DNA of 14,550 bases, from positions 1-14,550 of the forward strand of contig CALELJ010000193.1 of the NCBI GenBank assembly GCA_937902445.1, given 5' to 3'. The notes under the pieces were generated by a model, which saw only the letters and a list, made by a program, of their open reading frames with translations, did not search any database and was not told the DNA's origin. This DNA is from an uncultured Treponema sp. (GTDB taxonomy: Bacteria; Spirochaetota; Spirochaetia; Treponematales; Treponemataceae). The translations under genes were made by a program, and so were the position numbers. Of the stretch, positions 6,890 to 13,772 are shown one piece after another; position 1 is the first letter of the stretch, and every line of letters starts with the position of its first letter.

Positions 6890-7717
6890 TTACTTCCTGA
6901 TGCTCTCGGCAATCCATTGACCTATCTTCACGCGGAACTCACCGTCCTTTAGACCTTCGGCGACTTCCGGAAGAAGGGAGATTCTGTCCTTTTCAAAAAG
7001 AAGGGCGATGGTGGAACCATGAAGATCAAAATATCCCTTTTCTTCGCCTTTCCTTACGGAACAGTTTTCATGATGATTTATGATTCCGCCAACGCTGAAG
7101 GCACCGATTTCCACGGAAGCAACGTCACCGAAGTTTTCCGTATGCATGATGTTCCAGCTGCGGCGGTTGAGTGTAAATACCTTCAGCTTTTCCAAAGCCA
7201 ATGGCTGAACGCAGTAAAGCTTTCCCTTGATGAAATGGTTTTTTTCCACCGTCCCGTTGTCGCTGTAAATGTAGCGATGGTAGTCCGTTGCGCACAGGCG
7301 GAACACAAGACACTTGCCGCCGATGAATTTTTTTCCTGTCTCCCTGTCCTGAAAGAAATCCTCCAGGCTGTAGTCGGCACCCTTGATGCGGAACGTGCTG
7401 TCCTGTGAAATGTCATAGGCTGTCAGAAGGCTGTCGCATGGACTTATGAAATGCGATGGATCTGGATCAAAGGCAACTGAATCCTTTTTGCGCGTAAAAA
7501 AATCATTGAAGGAATGGAATTTTCTGCCTTTCCACTCATCCATGTTTATGCCGTTTTTCCTGATGAAAGGCTTGATGGCCGGTATTGAAAGGGGAGTGCG
7601 CAGAAGAAATCCAAGCATCGCCGGAACCTTCATCGCAAGCATGATTTCAAGAATAACCCTGCCTGGTCTGGTTCCGTAGAGAAAGAGAGTCGATCTGTCG
7701 TTAGGTTCTTTTTTCAT
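6890..7717 (-). CDS. psd: Phosphatidylserine decarboxylase proenzyme
   Basis: Psd converts phosphatidylserine to phosphatidylethanolamine at the inner membrane. The 275-residue proenzyme has the self-cleavage site as HGST (233-236), a variant of the common LGST/GGST. Cleavage before S235 would give the small chain with its pyruvoyl group. By eye, the likely catalytic triad is D95 (in PCDS), H147 (in DYHRY) and S235. A hydrophobic N-terminal region (about 21-50) may touch the membrane. The gene begins 9 bp after the end of pssA, which makes its substrate, so the two steps are encoded together. The ribosome site is weak, which suggests coupling to pssA translation. Confidence 0.94.
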   Translation of the reverse strand: MKKEPNDRSTLFLYGTRPGRVILEIMLAMKVPAMLGFLLRTPLSIPAIKPFIRKNGINMDEWKGRKFHSFNDFFTRKKDSVAFDPDPSHFISPCDSLLTAYDISQDSTFRIKGADYSLEDFFQDRETGKKFIGGKCLVFRLCATDYHRYIYSDNGTVEKNHFIKGKLYCVQPLALEKLKVFTLNRRSWNIMHTENFGDVASVEIGAFSVGGIINHHENCSVRKGEEKGYFDLHGSTIALLFEKDRISLLPEVAEGLKDGEFRVKIGQWIAESIRK

Positions 7718-7726
7718 GCAAAGTGC

Positions 7727-8380
7727 CTAGTAAAGAGCAAGGGCCACAATCTCGGCAAGACCTACAAAGATAAGCACGATCTTTCCAACAAGATTTGGCT
7801 TCACAAGCTTGAACGGAGTGATGAAGGCGATTCCACAGATAATGAGGATTGCGGCACCAACATATTCGCTGAAAGGACGCCTGATCACATTGCAAAGATC
7901 ATAGATCGCAGGAAGAATAAGCGCAATTGAAGTTACAGGAAGACCAAGGTAAAGATGCCTTTCTTCAGAAGTTCCCTTCTGGCGTTCCGCTTCATCCACA
8001 TTGAAGAATGCAAGGCGGATGAGGGCACAGAGAAGATAGCAGGCACATATTATTGTAACGATATTATGGACCGGTGGGAGAGGGCCAATCTTGAGGTTGC
8101 TTCCCTCGCGGCCAAGCTCATAGACGATCATTGCCGGGAGTACACCATAGCAGACAAGATCGCTCATGGAATCGATCTGGATTCCAAAGTTCTTCTGAAA
8201 GTCGGTACGGTTCTTCTTTGTTGAAGCAACCTTTCCGTCAAACATATCAAGGACACCCGATACCATGAGACACAGAAGCGCAGCCTTGTAATTTCCATCA
8301 AGAACATAGCTGATGCCCATGAAAGATACGATCATGGCAACATAAGTCATCACTACTGTGTAATTGTAAACTCCTAACAT
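7727..8380 (-). CDS. pssA: CDP-diacylglycerol--serine O-phosphatidyltransferase
   Basis: PssA makes phosphatidylserine from CDP-diacylglycerol and serine in the membrane. The 217-residue protein has several hydrophobic helices and the CDP-alcohol phosphatidyltransferase signature: D45, D48-G49, A52, then G66, D70 and D74. The stretch between A52 and G66 is longer than in the classical motif and reads TKKNRTDFQKNFGIQIDS, as in the Gram-positive-like type of the enzyme. The usual Arg after A52 is Ser (S53); the four acidic metal ligands are intact, so activity is expected. A good ribosome site (AGGGGA, 7 bases before the ATG) is present. Placement just before psd supports the substrate assignment over phosphatidylglycerol-phosphate synthase. 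Confidence 0.92.
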   Translation of the reverse strand: MLGVYNYTVVMTYVAMIVSFMGISYVLDGNYKAALLCLMVSGVLDMFDGKVASTKKNRTDFQKNFGIQIDSMSDLVCYGVLPAMIVYELGREGSNLKIGPLPPVHNIVTIICACYLLCALIRLAFFNVDEAERQKGTSEERHLYLGLPVTSIALILPAIYDLCNVIRRPFSEYVGAAILIICGIAFITPFKLVKPNLVGKIVLIFVGLAEIVALALY

Positions 8381-8402
8381 TTTTATCCCCTAAAATAATT
8401 TC

Positions 8403-9008
8403 CTACATTTTTCCAAGGTAACCGAAAATGATGCTGTAAGCCAGAATCGTCCACGGTTTTGAAGTGACAAGTATTATGAAAAACTTTTTGTACGATAGGG
8501 TAGTCAGCCCGGAAAAATAGCACAAAAAGTCATCAGGAGAAAAAGGAAAGGCAATGGCGATCCACAAAAAAAGAGGATAGCTCTTTCTGTTCCTGTTCAT
8601 CCACTTTATACATTTGTTGTAATGCCTTTCTCCCATGAGGGAACGGACAAAAGACACTCCAAACTTCCTTGACAGAGCAAAAGCAAGCATTGAACCTGCG
8701 CAGATCCCTATATAGCTGCAGACGAAACCCTGAACCGGCCCAAATAGTGTGGCACCGACAATGCAGCCCAGGGCTCCCGGAATAACAGTATATACGACCT
8801 TTACACACTGGAAGATCATGAGAATAAGGGGACCATAAATTCCGTAAGACAGAATATAGGCCTGGAAAGTTTCCGCAGATTTAAAATGTCCCGCCGCATA
8901 CTCGTGAACAAAAAAAACTGTCACAAGGAGCATGAAGACGGCAAAAAAAACGGTAAGAACGGTTTTTACTGTTTTTCCTGTAGAAACCTGATTTTCATTC
9001 TCTTCCAT
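8403..9008 (-). CDS. TVP38/TMEM64 (VTT domain) family membrane protein
   Basis: A protein of about 201 residues with an N-terminal membrane helix and a VTT/SNARE-associated (PF09335) domain. The segment GATLFGPVQGFVCSYIG and the later FPFSPDDFLCYFSGL are the two conserved re-entrant-like parts of the family. Relatives such as DedA proteins and eukaryotic TMEM41B/VMP1 move lipids across membranes, but the substrate of the TVP38 branch is not settled. Its place directly before pssA and psd (22 bp to pssA) suggests a role in phospholipid handling; that is inference. I chose ATG at 9008; a GTG two codons earlier (9014) is possible, and neither has a clear ribosome site. Confidence 0.83.
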   Translation of the reverse strand: MEENENQVSTGKTVKTVLTVFFAVFMLLVTVFFVHEYAAGHFKSAETFQAYILSYGIYGPLILMIFQCVKVVYTVIPGALGCIVGATLFGPVQGFVCSYIGICAGSMLAFALSRKFGVSFVRSLMGERHYNKCIKWMNRNRKSYPLFLWIAIAFPFSPDDFLCYFSGLTTLSYKKFFIILVTSKPWTILAYSIIFGYLGKM

Positions 9009-9025
9009 ATCCACACAATTTTAAC

Positions 9026-9054
9026 ATAAAAAACAATGAATTTATAGATGTAAA
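9026..9054 (-). promoter_or_regulatory. Candidate promoter of the lipid/N-degron operon
   Basis: On the minus strand TTTACA (9054-9049) and TTTTAT (9031-9026) are 17 bp apart. This would start transcription about a dozen bases before the first gene of the seven-gene run. The -10 is imperfect and the region is AT-rich, so chance is possible. Confidence 0.35.
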
Positions 9055-9114
9055 TACATTTTTTAAAAAACCGTTTTCAGGCGGAACTCTCCCAACTCCC
9101 TTGCATGCCCCGCA

Positions 9115-9906
9115 TCAAAAACGTGAAAAAAACCACCTGTAGATTGCATCAAGACGTTCGTTCATCAGCTTTCTGATGAATCCCCTTATGCTGAACATTT
9201 TAAACACATTGTCGTAGTTTGCGTCTGCGGAGATATAGAAAAGAATGTCATCGCCGCAGTCCGTCACATGGATGTTCAGTGCAAGGTTGTCTTCCCTGCA
9301 CGCATGGATTCCAAAAAGCCCCAGGGGTACCTTGTTACGGATGGTAAGGTAGATCTCATTTTCCCTCTGCCTGTAGTCCAGCGTAAATTTCAGATCCCCG
9401 AGAAGCCTGTCATGCTGGTAGCAGAGCACTTTCATTCCGTCACAGTTTCTGCGCGTGTCGTCAGGAATTTTCCTTTTGGACCTGAGGCTTTCAATGGCGT
9501 GGACTTCCCTGTAGAGCAGGGACCCTTTCGGATGATTTTCAGAAAAACGATACCGCATTCCGCTCATGTTGGAGATGGCCGTCAGGATTTCTGATACGTC
9601 CTCGATGGAAATTTTCTCAAGGTTTCTTGTTCCGCCTTCCATGAGTTCCGCCTTGGAAATCAAATAGAGGAATTCAGCGGTATAGGGACTTGAAGTTTTG
9701 GCTACGCGGTTTTCAATGAGTTCCGTCTGGAAAAAACATTGCGGCACAAGGGACAGTTTTTCATCTTCTTCCTCATGTATCACGCTTACGGATTTTTCTG
9801 TTTTCAGCGCCTCAAGAAATTCTCCCGGAACCATCTGGTCCACAACAGCCGGCCATGCAGTCCAAAGAGAGAAAATAAACAATATGAAGGCTATTCCTTT
9901 TTTCAT
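9115..9906 (-). CDS. Exported protein of unknown function
   Basis: A 263-residue protein with a signal peptide (MKKG start, hydrophobic core FILFIFSLW, AWPA near residue 20), so it is probably periplasmic or surface-exposed. There is no Cys near the cleavage site that would make it a lipoprotein, and no further membrane helix. The middle part is rich in Arg/Glu; the C-terminal half has alternating hydrophobic segments (DLKFTLDY, EIYLTIRN, ILFYISAD) that look like beta strands. It ends in a basic, aromatic helix. I do not recognise the family with confidence; it may belong to one of the treponeme-restricted families of unknown function. It has its own promoter and is divergent from the rubrerythrin gene. 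The ORF is well formed and not overlapped by a better one. Confidence 0.75.
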   Translation of the reverse strand: MKKGIAFILFIFSLWTAWPAVVDQMVPGEFLEALKTEKSVSVIHEEEDEKLSLVPQCFFQTELIENRVAKTSSPYTAEFLYLISKAELMEGGTRNLEKISIEDVSEILTAISNMSGMRYRFSENHPKGSLLYREVHAIESLRSKRKIPDDTRRNCDGMKVLCYQHDRLLGDLKFTLDYRQRENEIYLTIRNKVPLGLFGIHACREDNLALNIHVTDCGDDILFYISADANYDNVFKMFSIRGFIRKLMNERLDAIYRWFFSRF

Positions 9907-9936
9907 GATAAGTTCTTCTATGAAGGAGGATGTTAT

Positions 9937-9944
9937 ATTGTAGC
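9937..9944 (-). promoter_or_regulatory. Extended -10 promoter of the exported protein
   Basis: On the minus strand TGCTACAAT, an extended -10 of TACAAT preceded by TG and one base, lies about 31 bases before the ATG at 9906. The -35 region (TTTCAC, 17 bp upstream) is weak, which is common with an extended -10. Confidence 0.45.
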
Positions 9945-9982
9945 ACAGGTTTCATCATAGTGAAAAACAATGGAACAGAAAG

Positions 9983-10011
9983 TTGACATATGGCTATTCG
10001 CGTATTATATT
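9983..10011 (+). promoter_or_regulatory. Promoter of the rubrerythrin gene
   Basis: TTGACA (9983-9988, perfect) and TATATT (10006-10011) are separated by exactly 17 bp. The expected transcript start, about 10018, lies inside the PerR-type palindrome, so a bound repressor would block initiation. Confidence 0.85.
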
Positions 10012-10015
10012 CATT

Positions 10016-10032
10016 ATTGTAATCATTACAAT
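10016..10032. promoter_or_regulatory. PerR/Fur-type operator
   Basis: ATTGTAATCATTACAAT is a perfect 8-1-8 palindrome whose core, TTGTAATCATTACAA, has the 7-1-7 layout and most bases of the known PerR box (TTATAATNATTATAA). It begins 4 bases after the -10 of the rubrerythrin promoter and covers the likely start site. A PerR-like gene is 700 bp downstream. No second copy was seen in the window. Confidence 0.85.
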
Positions 10033-10064
10033 TTTATTGACACGATTTTTTGGAGGAATTCATC

Positions 10065-10601
10065 ATGAAGAAATGGCGCTGTAAAATTTGCGGATATGTT
10101 CACACAGGAGACAACGCTCCGGAAGCCTGCCCACAGTGCAAGGCAAAGAACCCATGGGTGGAAGTTAAGGAAGATGCTGGTTTTGCCTGCGAGCATGAAG
10201 TAGGCTGCGCACAGGGACTTGACCCGGAAGTAGTACAGGGGCTCCGCGACAACTTTAACGGTGAATGCAGTGAAGTCGGAATGTACCTTGCCATGAGCCG
10301 CCAGGCAGAACGCGACGGATATCCTGAAGTTGCTGAAGCATACAAACGCTATGCCTTTGAGGAAGCAGAACACGCAGCAAAATTCGCAGAACTTCTTGGC
10401 GAGGTTTTGACAAAGGACACAAAGAAAAACCTTCAGATGAGAGCTGATGCTGAAGCCGGTGCATGTGAAGGAAAGCTTGCCCTCGCAAATCGCGCAAAGG
10501 AACTCGGTTACGATGCCATCCACGACACAGTTCATGAAATGGCAAAGGACGAGGCACGCCACGGCGCAGGTTTCAGAGGATTGCTCAAGAGATATTTCTA
10601 A
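10065..10601 (+). CDS. Rubrerythrin with N-terminal rubredoxin domain
   Basis: Rubrerythrins reduce hydrogen peroxide to water in anaerobes, with electrons passing from a rubredoxin iron to a di-iron site. In this 178-residue protein the rubredoxin-like iron site comes first (C6, C9, C22, C25, as CKICGY and CPQC), followed by the four-helix domain. Likely di-iron ligands are E67 or E70, E100 and H103 (EAEH), E135, and E163 and H166 (EARH). This order is the reverse of classical rubrerythrin, as in 'reverse rubrerythrin' of clostridia. The ATG at 10065 follows GGAGG by 8 bases; an earlier in-frame ATG (10050) overlaps the ribosome site. The strong promoter and the PerR-type operator point to induction by peroxide. 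Confidence 0.93.
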   Translation: MKKWRCKICGYVHTGDNAPEACPQCKAKNPWVEVKEDAGFACEHEVGCAQGLDPEVVQGLRDNFNGECSEVGMYLAMSRQAERDGYPEVAEAYKRYAFEEAEHAAKFAELLGEVLTKDTKKNLQMRADAEAGACEGKLALANRAKELGYDAIHDTVHEMAKDEARHGAGFRGLLKRYF

Positions 10602-10610
10602 GCAAACAAC

Positions 10611-10671
10611 GTCATTGCGAGCCTGGAACAGGCGTGGCATTCCACCCATGCCTTTGTCTCCCCGCAATGAC
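10611..10671. repeat. GTCATTGCG inverted repeat
   Basis: GTCATTGCG (10611-10619) and CGCAATGAC (10663-10671) form a perfect 9-bp inverted repeat. Inside are two small hairpins, GCCTG/CAGGC (10621-10633) and GTGG/CCAC (10634-10645). There is no T-run, so it is not a plain terminator. It is a dispersed-repeat type element in the gap between rubrerythrin and perR genes. Confidence 0.7.
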
Positions 10672-10672
10672 C

Positions 10673-10705
10673 GCAGGGTTGCTGAGCGCAGTCGAAGCAC
10701 CCTGC
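10673..10705. repeat. Single hairpin with GAGC-GTCGA loop
   Basis: Stem GCAGGGT-GCT with AGCACCCTGC, with one bulged T, closes on the 12-base loop GAGCGCAGTCGA. The loop belongs to the same family as in the repeats at 58-77, 95-120 and 2679-2741, but the stem is different and longer. It follows the GTCATTGCG repeat by one base and ends 32 bp before perR. Confidence 0.75.
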
Positions 10706-10737
10706 AGAAAATATAAAATACACACAGAGAAACCACT

Positions 10738-11163
10738 ATGATCACCCAGCTGACTAAACAGGAAATTGCTGAAAAGCTTGCATCCAGGAAAATCAGGCCC
10801 TCACTCCAGAGAATGGCTGTCTATGATTTCCTGCTCAAAAATCCGGTGCATCCAACTGCCGATGACATCTATTCGGCGTTGGCTCCTTCAATTCCAACCC
10901 TTTCAAAGACGACCGTATACAATACCCTCAGGCAGTTTGCGGAAACTGGTCTTATAACGACAATCACCATCGAGGACGGAGAACTTCGTTTTGATGCCGA
11001 CACCAGCGACCACGTCCATTTCAAGTGCACTGAATGCGGAAAGATTTTCGACATCTATGAAAACATTGAGTTGGACGATAGCATACTGCCAAAGGGATTC
11101 CGGCTGACAAAAAGCCAGATGAACCTCTGGGGCATCTGCAGGGAATGCCAGCCAAACCACTGA
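10738..11163 (+). CDS. perR: Fur-family peroxide-stress regulator (PerR-like)
   Basis: A 141-residue metal-dependent repressor with a winged-helix DNA-binding domain (about 1-83, containing TLSKTTVYNTLRQF) and a dimerisation domain. The structural zinc site is formed by C97, C100, C134 and C137. The regulatory metal ligands of B. subtilis PerR (H37, D85, H91, H93, D104) are all present here at +1: H38, D86, H92, H94, D105. Asp rather than Glu at the last position favours PerR over Fur. With iron bound, oxidation of the His ligands would release DNA. No promoter or PerR box was seen directly before it and its ribosome site is weak, so it may be read from the rubrerythrin promoter and thus control itself. 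The target metal and signal are inferred from residues. Confidence 0.88.
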   Translation: MITQLTKQEIAEKLASRKIRPSLQRMAVYDFLLKNPVHPTADDIYSALAPSIPTLSKTTVYNTLRQFAETGLITTITIEDGELRFDADTSDHVHFKCTECGKIFDIYENIELDDSILPKGFRLTKSQMNLWGICRECQPNH

Positions 11164-11191
11164 GTCCGGGTTTATGTTCCGGCTGAAAGAA

Positions 11192-11848
11192 TCACTGGAA
11201 AAGAATGAGTCCTTCCGGCACCAGGGCACGATAGCGTATACGGCATTCGACTACCGCTACGAGAACGACCACAAGGGAAAACCAGAAAAAGAAACTGTTC
11301 ATCTTGAATCCTGCGAAATAGTTGTAGACTCCGTGAAGAAGAATGGCAAGGATGAACGAGAGGACCTTTGTGCTTTCGTTCTTGATGCTGTAGACAAAGA
11401 GACCTGAAAGTCCGGCACAGCACACATGGATGACAACCGCCGTAAGCATCCTCAGCTCAAGGTTCTGAATTCCTGAAACAAGATAGACCAATGCCTCAAA
11501 GCATCCCAGGGCAAGACCACTCAGGAGTGCGCAGGAAAAAAATGCGGAAAGATTCAGTTTTTTTGAAATGAAAAATAAAAGGAACATTTTTATTGTTTCC
11601 TCAACGACTCCATTGATCAGAAGGCTTTTGAGGAGAACGGAAGAAAGGGAATGGACTGAAACTACATGGTAATATTCAATCGCAAACTGGATTGCCGAAA
11701 TCGGGATCACGGAAAACAAGCCTAGAAGAATTGATACCACTCCGTTGCCGAATCTGAATTCCTTTATGAGGATCAGCATGCAGGCAAACACTGCAAGAAG
11801 AGGAAGGATGCAAATCAATACTGAAGGAATAACTGGTCCTGAAAACAT
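11192..11848 (-). CDS. PrsW-type intramembrane protease
   Basis: A membrane protein of 218 residues with about seven to eight hydrophobic helices. It has the marks of the PrsW/CPBP protease group: EETIK (83-87), FEALVY (117-122), H141 in VIHVCCAG, and HGVYNY (172-177). E83/E84, H141 and H172 are the likely catalytic or metal-binding residues. PrsW cuts membrane anti-sigma factors in Bacillus and Clostridioides; no anti-sigma factor is in this window, so the target is unknown. The final motif is HxxxN rather than HxxxD. It begins 3 bp after the TetR-type gene ends, so the two are co-transcribed and probably coupled. It converges with perR, with only 28 bp between stop codons. Confidence 0.82.
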   Translation of the reverse strand: MFSGPVIPSVLICILPLLAVFACMLILIKEFRFGNGVVSILLGLFSVIPISAIQFAIEYYHVVSVHSLSSVLLKSLLINGVVEETIKMFLLFFISKKLNLSAFFSCALLSGLALGCFEALVYLVSGIQNLELRMLTAVVIHVCCAGLSGLFVYSIKNESTKVLSFILAILLHGVYNYFAGFKMNSFFFWFSLVVVLVAVVECRIRYRALVPEGLILFQ

Positions 11849-11851
11849 GTC

Positions 11852-12445
11852 TTATACCCTGAACTGTTCTACTGTGAAATTTATTATGCTTCTCATCTGG
11901 TCAAGATTCGTCTGATTGAGAATGCCCAGACGGAACATGCCGGATTCAATGAGGCTATAAAAAAGATCGTTCATGTCCTTTACCGGAACATTTTTTATCT
12001 CGCCTTTTTTCTGCCCGCGGATGATGATTGTGCTCATGAGATGCTGGATACGGATTACGCGTTTCTTGATCCTCTCGTTGATGTCAACGCCGCCTTTTTC
12101 AAGCTGCATGAGGTACATCTGAAGAACCTTGAAGAACTTGCAGTTTGATTCCGCAATGTCGAAGATCTTCAGGAAAAGCTGCTTCAGGCAATCGATTGAA
12201 TGGAGTTCCGGCTGCTTGATGATTTCAAGAAGCTGCCTTTCAACATCTCCCGTAAGCTGCTTTATGCTGAACGAAAAAATTTCGCGCTTGTTCTTGAAGT
12301 AGATATAGAGGGTAGTGCGGGTGATTCCGCAGCGGTCTGCGATTTTCTGGTACGTCACATCCTCATAGCCTTCTGTGATGAAAAGCTCAAGTGATTTTTC
12401 AAGAATCTCTTTTTTGCGTTTTTCGTGTTCAACTACGATAGCCAT
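11852..12445 (-). CDS. TetR-family transcriptional regulator
   Basis: A 197-residue protein with the N-terminal TetR helix-turn-helix (about 10-55): ALFITEGY-like LELFITEGYEDVTYQ followed by IADRCGITRTTLYIYFKNK (35-53). The C-terminal ligand domain is helical and not recognisable to a subfamily. It lies between an RNA methyltransferase gene (15 bp before) and a PrsW-type protease gene (3 bp after), so the protease or the operon itself is a natural target. No clear palindrome was seen at the operon promoter, so autoregulation is unproven. Confidence 0.92.
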   Translation of the reverse strand: MAIVVEHEKRKKEILEKSLELFITEGYEDVTYQKIADRCGITRTTLYIYFKNKREIFSFSIKQLTGDVERQLLEIIKQPELHSIDCLKQLFLKIFDIAESNCKFFKVLQMYLMQLEKGGVDINERIKKRVIRIQHLMSTIIIRGQKKGEIKNVPVKDMNDLFYSLIESGMFRLGILNQTNLDQMRSIINFTVEQFRV

Positions 12446-12460
12446 TATATTGTTCCGTCC

Positions 12461-13615
12461 TTAGCGGTAAATGTACAGTGTTGTATCAAGGTTTCCGGCC
12501 TTGAGTGTCTTTAAGGCAGAAGCTTTTTTACAAATGCATTCCTGAAATTTTTTCTGGCTTGTGATGACACCCATCTGCCAGTTTTCAAAATCAACAAAGA
12601 GCGACTTCATCTCACTATAAAGATCTTCCGCATCCGCCTGATCAAGGAGACGTTCTCCATATGGAGGATTGCAGAGAAGAAGACCTGTTTCATACGGAGC
12701 ATGGATGTCCTTGTAGTCGCTCTGGATGAAATCGGGACGCTCGATCCTCATGTCGCTTCCGATGAGCTGGAGTGCGCGGCCTGCCATTACACAGGCATGT
12801 TCCGCATTGAGTCTTGAACGCTCAACGGCTGCAGGATCTATGTCGCTTCCTGTGATGCGGCATTCAACATCGGTGCGGATTTTTGATGCTTCCTCTTTTT
12901 TGATCTCAAGGGCACGCTGCTGGTTGTAGATCACAAGATTTTCGTAGGCAAAACGACGTCCGAGACCCGGTGCGATATTGTGTGCGTAAAGAGTTGCCTC
13001 AATTGCGATGGTTCCGCTTCCGCAGAACGGATCGTGAAGGGGAGTCTTGCGTCTCCACATCATTTCCTGGAGAAGCACGGCAGCTGTCGTCTCACGGAGA
13101 GGGGCAATTCCGCCGTCAGTACGGTAACCGCGTTTATGAAGTGCCTCACCGCTTGTATCAAGAAGAATTGTCGCAACATTCTTATCAAGGTAGACGCGTA
13201 CATCAACGGACTCTCCGCTTTCCGGCATTGAACCGATGTGCCACACGTCACCAAGTTTTGTGTAGATTGACTTGAGGATCATGGACTGAATGCTGTGCTC
13301 ACTGTTGAGTTTGCTGCCATGAACGCGAACCTTGTCAACAATTACACGGGCAGTTTTCTTGAGATAGTCCTGCCAGTTGATTCTATAGCATCCGTCAAAA
13401 AGTTCGTCAAAATTGTAGGCCTTGTATTCCGCAAGCTGGATGTAAACGCGGTCGCTCGTACGAAGACAGAAATTTGCACGATACATTGCATCCATATCAC
13501 CGCTGAAAGTCACTCGACCCGGTGACTGCCTGTCCTGCAGTGTATATCCCAAATGTTTGATTTCATTTCCAAGAATTTTTTCTGCGCCTACTGCACAGAG
13601 TGCAACATATGTCAT
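12461..13615 (-). CDS. THUMP-domain class I SAM-dependent RNA methyltransferase (COG0116)
   Basis: A 384-residue protein with an N-terminal ferredoxin-like/THUMP RNA-binding part (about 1-155) and a Rossmann methyltransferase domain: DPFCGSGT (195-202) for SAM, GSDIDP (256-261) and the catalytic NPPYGERL (316-323). It corresponds to the N-terminal, RlmL-like half of the E. coli RlmKL fusion, which makes m2G2445 in 23S rRNA; the RlmK half is absent. It is close in length to B. subtilis YpsC. The exact target guanosine is inferred only. The ATG at 13615 follows AGGCGA on the minus strand. It is the first gene of an operon with the TetR and PrsW-type genes and has a strong promoter. Confidence 0.9.
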   Translation of the reverse strand: MTYVALCAVGAEKILGNEIKHLGYTLQDRQSPGRVTFSGDMDAMYRANFCLRTSDRVYIQLAEYKAYNFDELFDGCYRINWQDYLKKTARVIVDKVRVHGSKLNSEHSIQSMILKSIYTKLGDVWHIGSMPESGESVDVRVYLDKNVATILLDTSGEALHKRGYRTDGGIAPLRETTAAVLLQEMMWRRKTPLHDPFCGSGTIAIEATLYAHNIAPGLGRRFAYENLVIYNQQRALEIKKEEASKIRTDVECRITGSDIDPAAVERSRLNAEHACVMAGRALQLIGSDMRIERPDFIQSDYKDIHAPYETGLLLCNPPYGERLLDQADAEDLYSEMKSLFVDFENWQMGVITSQKKFQECICKKASALKTLKAGNLDTTLYIYR

Positions 13616-13649
13616 CTTCGCCTGCCTGCAACCTGAATTTTATTTTGAC

Positions 13650-13678
13650 ATTTTATCAGTTTTTGTAATTTTGTTCAA
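13650..13678 (-). promoter_or_regulatory. Promoter of the RNA methyltransferase operon
   Basis: On the minus strand TTGAAC (13678-13673) and TAAAAT (13655-13650) are separated by exactly 17 bp, close to the sigma-70 consensus. The predicted start leaves a leader of about 28 bases before the ATG at 13615. Confidence 0.75.
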
Positions 13679-13693
13679 ATTGGAAAAATACAG

Positions 13694-13765
13694 TTGAAAA
13701 GTCTTAAAACCGCACTTACCGGTCTCAGCGTTGAACAAATCGAAAGGACAGCAAAGGATGCTTAG
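13694..13765 (+). pseudogene. Possible gene remnant or tiny ORF
   Basis: A short open frame (TTG start, 23 codons, stop TAG at 13763-13765) reads ALTGLSVEQIERTAKDA at its end. This looks like real protein sequence, resembling the helical end of an AAA+ ATPase small domain, whereas the bases before 13690 are AT-rich promoter DNA. The stop is followed after 7 bp by a strong terminator. The simplest reading is the surviving 3' end of a deleted gene; a true small protein is less likely because the ribosome site is poor. The resemblance is by eye only. Confidence 0.35.
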
Positions 13766-13772
13766 AGACAAA

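Noticed and set aside
10611..10705. Terminator between the rubrerythrin gene and perR
   Set aside because: The hairpins are stable but no T-run follows either stem, so they are listed as repeats; partial attenuation is still possible.
10026..10745. A 239-codon minus-strand frame opposite the rubrerythrin gene
   Set aside because: It is the antisense shadow of a well-identified gene, Cys/Phe-rich as such shadows are, and spans promoter, operator and repeats.
11164..11191. Terminator in the 28-bp gap between convergent perR and the PrsW-type gene
   Set aside because: Only a 4-bp CCGG repeat was found, with no T-run on either strand.
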